From JAHBNG01 sp039028975 (GTDB lineage: Bacteria > Chloroflexota > Anaerolineae > Caldilineales > Caldilineaceae), in NCBI GenBank assembly GCA_039028975.1, contig JBCCHB010000018.1, forward strand, positions 76,373 to 140,372: a stretch of 64,000 nt of DNA, in the 5' to 3' direction. Shown piece by piece: positions 61,186-64,000 of the stretch. The stretch's first letter is position 1; each line of letters opens with the position of its first letter. A program made the position numbers and the translations under genes. The notes below the pieces were generated by a model that had not been told where the DNA came from, did not search any database, and worked only from the letters and a program-made list of their open reading frames with translations.

Positions 61186-62403
61186 ATGCGAATTCGATTG
61201 AAGTCCTCAATTATGGCTATATCTCTAATGAGTTTGCTTCTTTTGGTCGGATGCCGCAGTGGTGGTGAAAGCGCCACTCAGGGATATGACCGTGCGGGTC
61301 AATCGGATTCGGCTGTCCTCGGAAACGAGGGCAGCTTGACCATCCCGTCGCAGGTCGCTCAAGCGGTAGCGCTAAGTCTTCCTAAAAGGTATTTGGATGG
61401 CGAACGCGTTGATTATTCCGAATTGCTACAAGTCTATGTCGGAGATGGGTCAGATTGCTGTGAAAATAAGGCCCCAATAGCTGGTCGTTATGAAGCAGAC
61501 AACAAATCTGTGAGATTTATGCCTCAATTTGACTTTGTGGAAGGACAAGACTACGTCATCAGAGTCCAGCATCAGAGCGAAGATAAGGGGGGCGAAGATA
61601 AAGAGAGCGAAGATAAAGGGGTTTTCCACAAGCTAACGCCATTTAAAATCCAGGCTAATACACCCGTTGTGAAGCCCGAGGTGACAGCAATTTATCCCAG
61701 CGGTGACACCTTGCCTGAGAATGTGCTGCGGTTTTACATTCATTTTTCGACACCGATGAAACCGCACGTGGCCTTTGATTATATAAAATTGGTGGACGCC
61801 TCCGGGAATGTGGATGATGCCGCATTTATGCAGTTCAAACAAGAACTTTGGAGCGAAGATCGAACACGGTTGACAGTCCTCATGGATCCGGGGCGCATTA
61901 AGCGGAACGTGGCCACGAATCTGAGCTTAGGGCCGGCTCTAAATCAAGGAGAGCGCTATCAATTTGTTGTAGAGGGGGGATGGCCAACTGCGAATGGTAC
62001 AGAGACATTGGCCACCTTCTCAAAATCTTTCTCGGTGTCGGATGGCTTACGGGAACTGCCGAATGCGGAAAACTGGGAAATATCTGCACCCACGATTGGC
62101 ACAAATGATACCCTTGAAATCAAGTTTGACAGGCCGTTTGATCATCAGCTTTTGCATAAGGATATTCAGGTCTTTTCTGCCACAGGCGAAGAGATCCAAG
62201 GAGAATCTTTCATAGGCAACCACGAAACGGAATGGCATTTCCAGCCCAAGGAAGCTTGGGTGGAGGAGCAAATTACCATCGTGGTTGATAGTGAGCTTGA
62301 AGACGTTGCAGGCAATAACTTTCGAGATCTGCTCGATCATTCCATTGAAACAGAAACAAGAGACAGAGCGCCTATTCTCATTACGGTCGACCTGACTTCC
62401 TGA
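61186..62403 (+). CDS. Lipoprotein with Ig-like (Big_5/SbsA-type) domains
   Basis: 405 residues. The signal MAISLMSLLLLVGC ends in a lipobox. The middle has a small charged repeat (SEDKGGEDKESEDKG). Ig-like units follow: PEVTAIYPSGDTLPENVLRFYIHFSTPM, with the next beginning near WEISAPTIGTNDTLEIKFDRPF; these match the bacterial Ig-like domain 5 start (x-P-x-G-x-x-x-P-x-N). Such domains occur in surface-attached proteins. It is 12 bases downstream of the propeller gene and should be co-expressed with it. Confidence 0.75.
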   Translation: MRIRLKSSIMAISLMSLLLLVGCRSGGESATQGYDRAGQSDSAVLGNEGSLTIPSQVAQAVALSLPKRYLDGERVDYSELLQVYVGDGSDCCENKAPIAGRYEADNKSVRFMPQFDFVEGQDYVIRVQHQSEDKGGEDKESEDKGVFHKLTPFKIQANTPVVKPEVTAIYPSGDTLPENVLRFYIHFSTPMKPHVAFDYIKLVDASGNVDDAAFMQFKQELWSEDRTRLTVLMDPGRIKRNVATNLSLGPALNQGERYQFVVEGGWPTANGTETLATFSKSFSVSDGLRELPNAENWEISAPTIGTNDTLEIKFDRPFDHQLLHKDIQVFSATGEEIQGESFIGNHETEWHFQPKEAWVEEQITIVVDSELEDVAGNNFRDLLDHSIETETRDRAPILITVDLTS

Positions 62404-62487
62404 ATTTGTCTACGACAACCTTGAATACTGTTCGCTACAGAATCAAAAAGACTTACAAGGGTAACCCCAAAATGAATTGGAGGATAT

Positions 62488-62955
62488 ATGGAAGAAAAAA
62501 GAAAGGATTCAAATGTTATGTCTAAAAAGGACAAAGTATTTCTTGTAGCATTGACAGTTTGGATTGTATTACAAATAAGACGTTTTATGGCTATACCACT
62601 TATTTTAAGTGTCAACCAAGGTATAGACGATCCAGGTTGGATGTATACCGCGATTTTGGATGTTGTATCGGCCACTCTTGCGCCTTTTATTGCAGTGGCT
62701 ATCTGGAAGTATCGAGGGCTCGGTGTTTGGATAGCCCTTATAGCGTATTTTACATTATCAATTGTCGATCATGGAAGTGGCCTGACAACTTATTTATTGA
62801 TCGGTGGTCCAGAATCCTTGGGTATGCCTACAAATTCTCCTGCCCTATGGCTTGGTCCAATAATTATGATTGCAATTGATGGATTATTCTTATCTCTGAT
62901 TATAATTAAGAAATATCGACAACTATTTTTCCAGTCGACTGACCATGCAAATTAG
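62488..62955 (+). CDS. Small membrane protein, four spans
   Basis: 155 residues: VFLVALTVWIVLQIRRFMAI, YTAILDVVSATLAPFIAVAIW, GVWIALIAYFTLSIVDH and ALWLGPIIMIAIDGLFLSLI. Ribosome site GGAGGATAT directly ahead of the ATG. No family is recognised. Lower GC content than most of the window. Confidence 0.65.
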   Translation: MEEKRKDSNVMSKKDKVFLVALTVWIVLQIRRFMAIPLILSVNQGIDDPGWMYTAILDVVSATLAPFIAVAIWKYRGLGVWIALIAYFTLSIVDHGSGLTTYLLIGGPESLGMPTNSPALWLGPIIMIAIDGLFLSLIIIKKYRQLFFQSTDHAN

Positions 62956-63187
62956 AAACTGGGATATGATATTAAATCAATTTAAAATCATGTACGCTGG
63001 GAGAATATAAAAGTTGATCAAGGAACCATTTTTTCAGATTTGAACAATAAAGAATTCCAGGATAATGCTAATGAAGCGATTCCCAGATTTATCAAATGAT
63101 TAGTTCAATCTACTGTCATACGAAAACCAATCCCACGCGACCGGTGTGCAACTTTTCGTAAGCAATCTAAGGCTAAGGAATCGCATC

Positions 63188-63826
63188 ATGACAAAAATCA
63201 AACTATGTTTGGTTACTTTTGGCGTTATTATCGGAATTGTTGGTATTCTGCACGGCAGTGCTTCATTATTGAAAGGCTCCACAATCGTCGAAAGCAATAC
63301 GGTAGAAGTGATGGTGGAAGGCTGGCCTAATAATGAGTTTTATACGGTGTCAAATGGTAGTCCTGTATTTACGATATTAACCGGCATCCCTTTTTATGCC
63401 CTTGGGATATTGGCTATTTCAGTTTCGACCGCATTAATTGTCTTTTCCGCAACAGTGATCAAACGGGAAAAACTGGCAATTGGATTGTTACTGTTTGGCT
63501 TGTTAAACGTGGGAATATTCTTGTTTGGCGCCGGAACTGGAACGCCTCTTTTTATAGGTGTACCGACAGTAATTGCTGGGGTTGTTTCGGTCATTAGAAC
63601 CGGGAAAAAGGAAAGAAGTGAATCGAGTAAACGAAGGATTTTGTATTCATTTTGGTTCTTTGACGGGTTACACATTTTTAGCTGGCTTTTGTTTTTTCCA
63701 GGCCTTTTTATACTCAGCTTCTACACAGAAATACCAACAGCGCTCTTTGCATTCGCCTTTATAAGTATGCCGATTGGCGCGTTGGGCTCACTAATAACCG
63801 GGTATTTGTACGATAAGACAATATAG
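63188..63826 (+). CDS. Membrane protein of unknown function
   Basis: 212 residues. Hydrophobic spans: LVTFGVIIGIVGILHGSASLL, FTILTGIPFYALGILAISVS, LAIGLLLFGLLNVGIFLFG, IFSWLLFFPGLFILSF and ALFAFAFISMPIGALGSLI. An extracytoplasmic segment (KGSTIVESNTVEVMVEGWPNNEFY) follows the first span. The ATG at 63188 is used; a reading from 63146 lacks a ribosome site. Function unknown. Confidence 0.6.
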   Translation: MTKIKLCLVTFGVIIGIVGILHGSASLLKGSTIVESNTVEVMVEGWPNNEFYTVSNGSPVFTILTGIPFYALGILAISVSTALIVFSATVIKREKLAIGLLLFGLLNVGIFLFGAGTGTPLFIGVPTVIAGVVSVIRTGKKERSESSKRRILYSFWFFDGLHIFSWLLFFPGLFILSFYTEIPTALFAFAFISMPIGALGSLITGYLYDKTI

Positions 63827-64000
63827 GTAAGTGATATGGCACAAAAAGAACCGATGCAACCGATTTGGATATAGGTGCATTTAATCGTGGAGCGAAGGGC
63901 ACCATCGGTCAACGAGTTTTTGAGTCTCTTGAGAGCGACGTCCGCGAGCAGGGGGTGGAACCCAAGGATCGGGAGGAACTCTGAACCAAAAGAGTTCAGA

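Noticed and set aside
63842..63984. Frame reading DLDIGAFNRGAKGTIGQRVFE to a TGA near the right edge
   Set aside because: It looks coding but has no start codon or ribosome site and could be a remnant; the window ends before its context can be judged. A small hairpin (ctgaac/gttcag) follows it.

Overview
The window looks like a chromosomal piece of a Chloroflexota bacterium, probably of the Anaerolineae/Caldilineae type. This is an inference from gene style, not from a marker gene: a SARP/BTAD-NB-ARC-TPR giant regulator, a NACHT-HEAT STAND protein, two sugar ABC operons with lipoprotein receptors (one Tat-type), DUF4058, DinB-fold proteins, a PQQ-type dehydrogenase ending in YLPMFR (Chloroflexota secreted proteins often end in a YLPL-like motif), and many short palindromic repeats. 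No rRNA, tRNA or CRISPR was seen.

Layout. 1-6.7 kb (minus strand) is defence-like: a left-truncated NACHT-HEAT NTPase, a GFA-fold protein, a MazEF-type toxin-antitoxin pair and an AAA-ATPase/PD-(D/E)XK protein; three of these genes have a -10 box almost touching the start codon. 6.8-13.7 kb is a sugar ABC operon (receptor, MalF-like, MalG-like) split by a four-gene cassette (APH/homoserine-kinase-like, core-MetE-like, VOC, isochorismatase-like) bounded by two inverted copies of an ~86-bp palindromic element. 13.8-17.8 kb holds an amidohydrolase, two DinB-fold proteins, a pentapeptide-repeat protein and a Gfo/Idh/MocA oxidoreductase. 18-27.7 kb (plus strand) carries a secreted sugar-dehydrogenase-like propeller with a PKD domain, the SARP regulator and a fused indolepyruvate:ferredoxin oxidoreductase.

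28.7-32.5 kb holds an SH3b membrane protein and an orphan receptor made of three tandem glycine-betaine/OsmF-type binding domains. 33.4-38.5 kb is the most coherent system: acyltransferase PlsC, a HET-C/zinc-phospholipase-C-like protein, BtaA, BtaB, a PAP2 phosphatase and a second acyltransferase. Together they could make diacylglycerol and convert it to the phosphorus-free betaine lipid DGTS. Upstream lie six 7-mers at exact 11-bp spacing that look like an actinobacterial/Gram-positive PHO box, followed by a -10 box, and next to that a broken phoX gene. This suggests a phosphate-starvation lipid-remodelling operon.

39.8-44.4 kb is gcvT-gcvP behind a tandem glycine riboswitch with an intrinsic terminator. 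44.6-52.3 kb (plus) has a double short-chain dehydrogenase, a second sugar ABC operon, DUF4058 and an acyl-CoA ligase. 52.4-58.8 kb is a patchwork of small enzymes, a TetR regulator with twin operators, a frameshifted SDR, a decayed LuxR HTH and a 5'-truncated AraC gene. 58.9-63.8 kb has an Rrf2 regulator with a self-operator and three further operators embedded in decayed copies of its own 3' end, then a secreted propeller-like protein, an Ig-like lipoprotein and two membrane proteins.

Short mobile repeats are unusually dense: a 77-bp family (four copies), an 86-bp family (three copies), a 79-bp hairpin with an 11-bp target duplication, and 7-8-bp tandem arrays placed between receptor and permease genes in both ABC operons.
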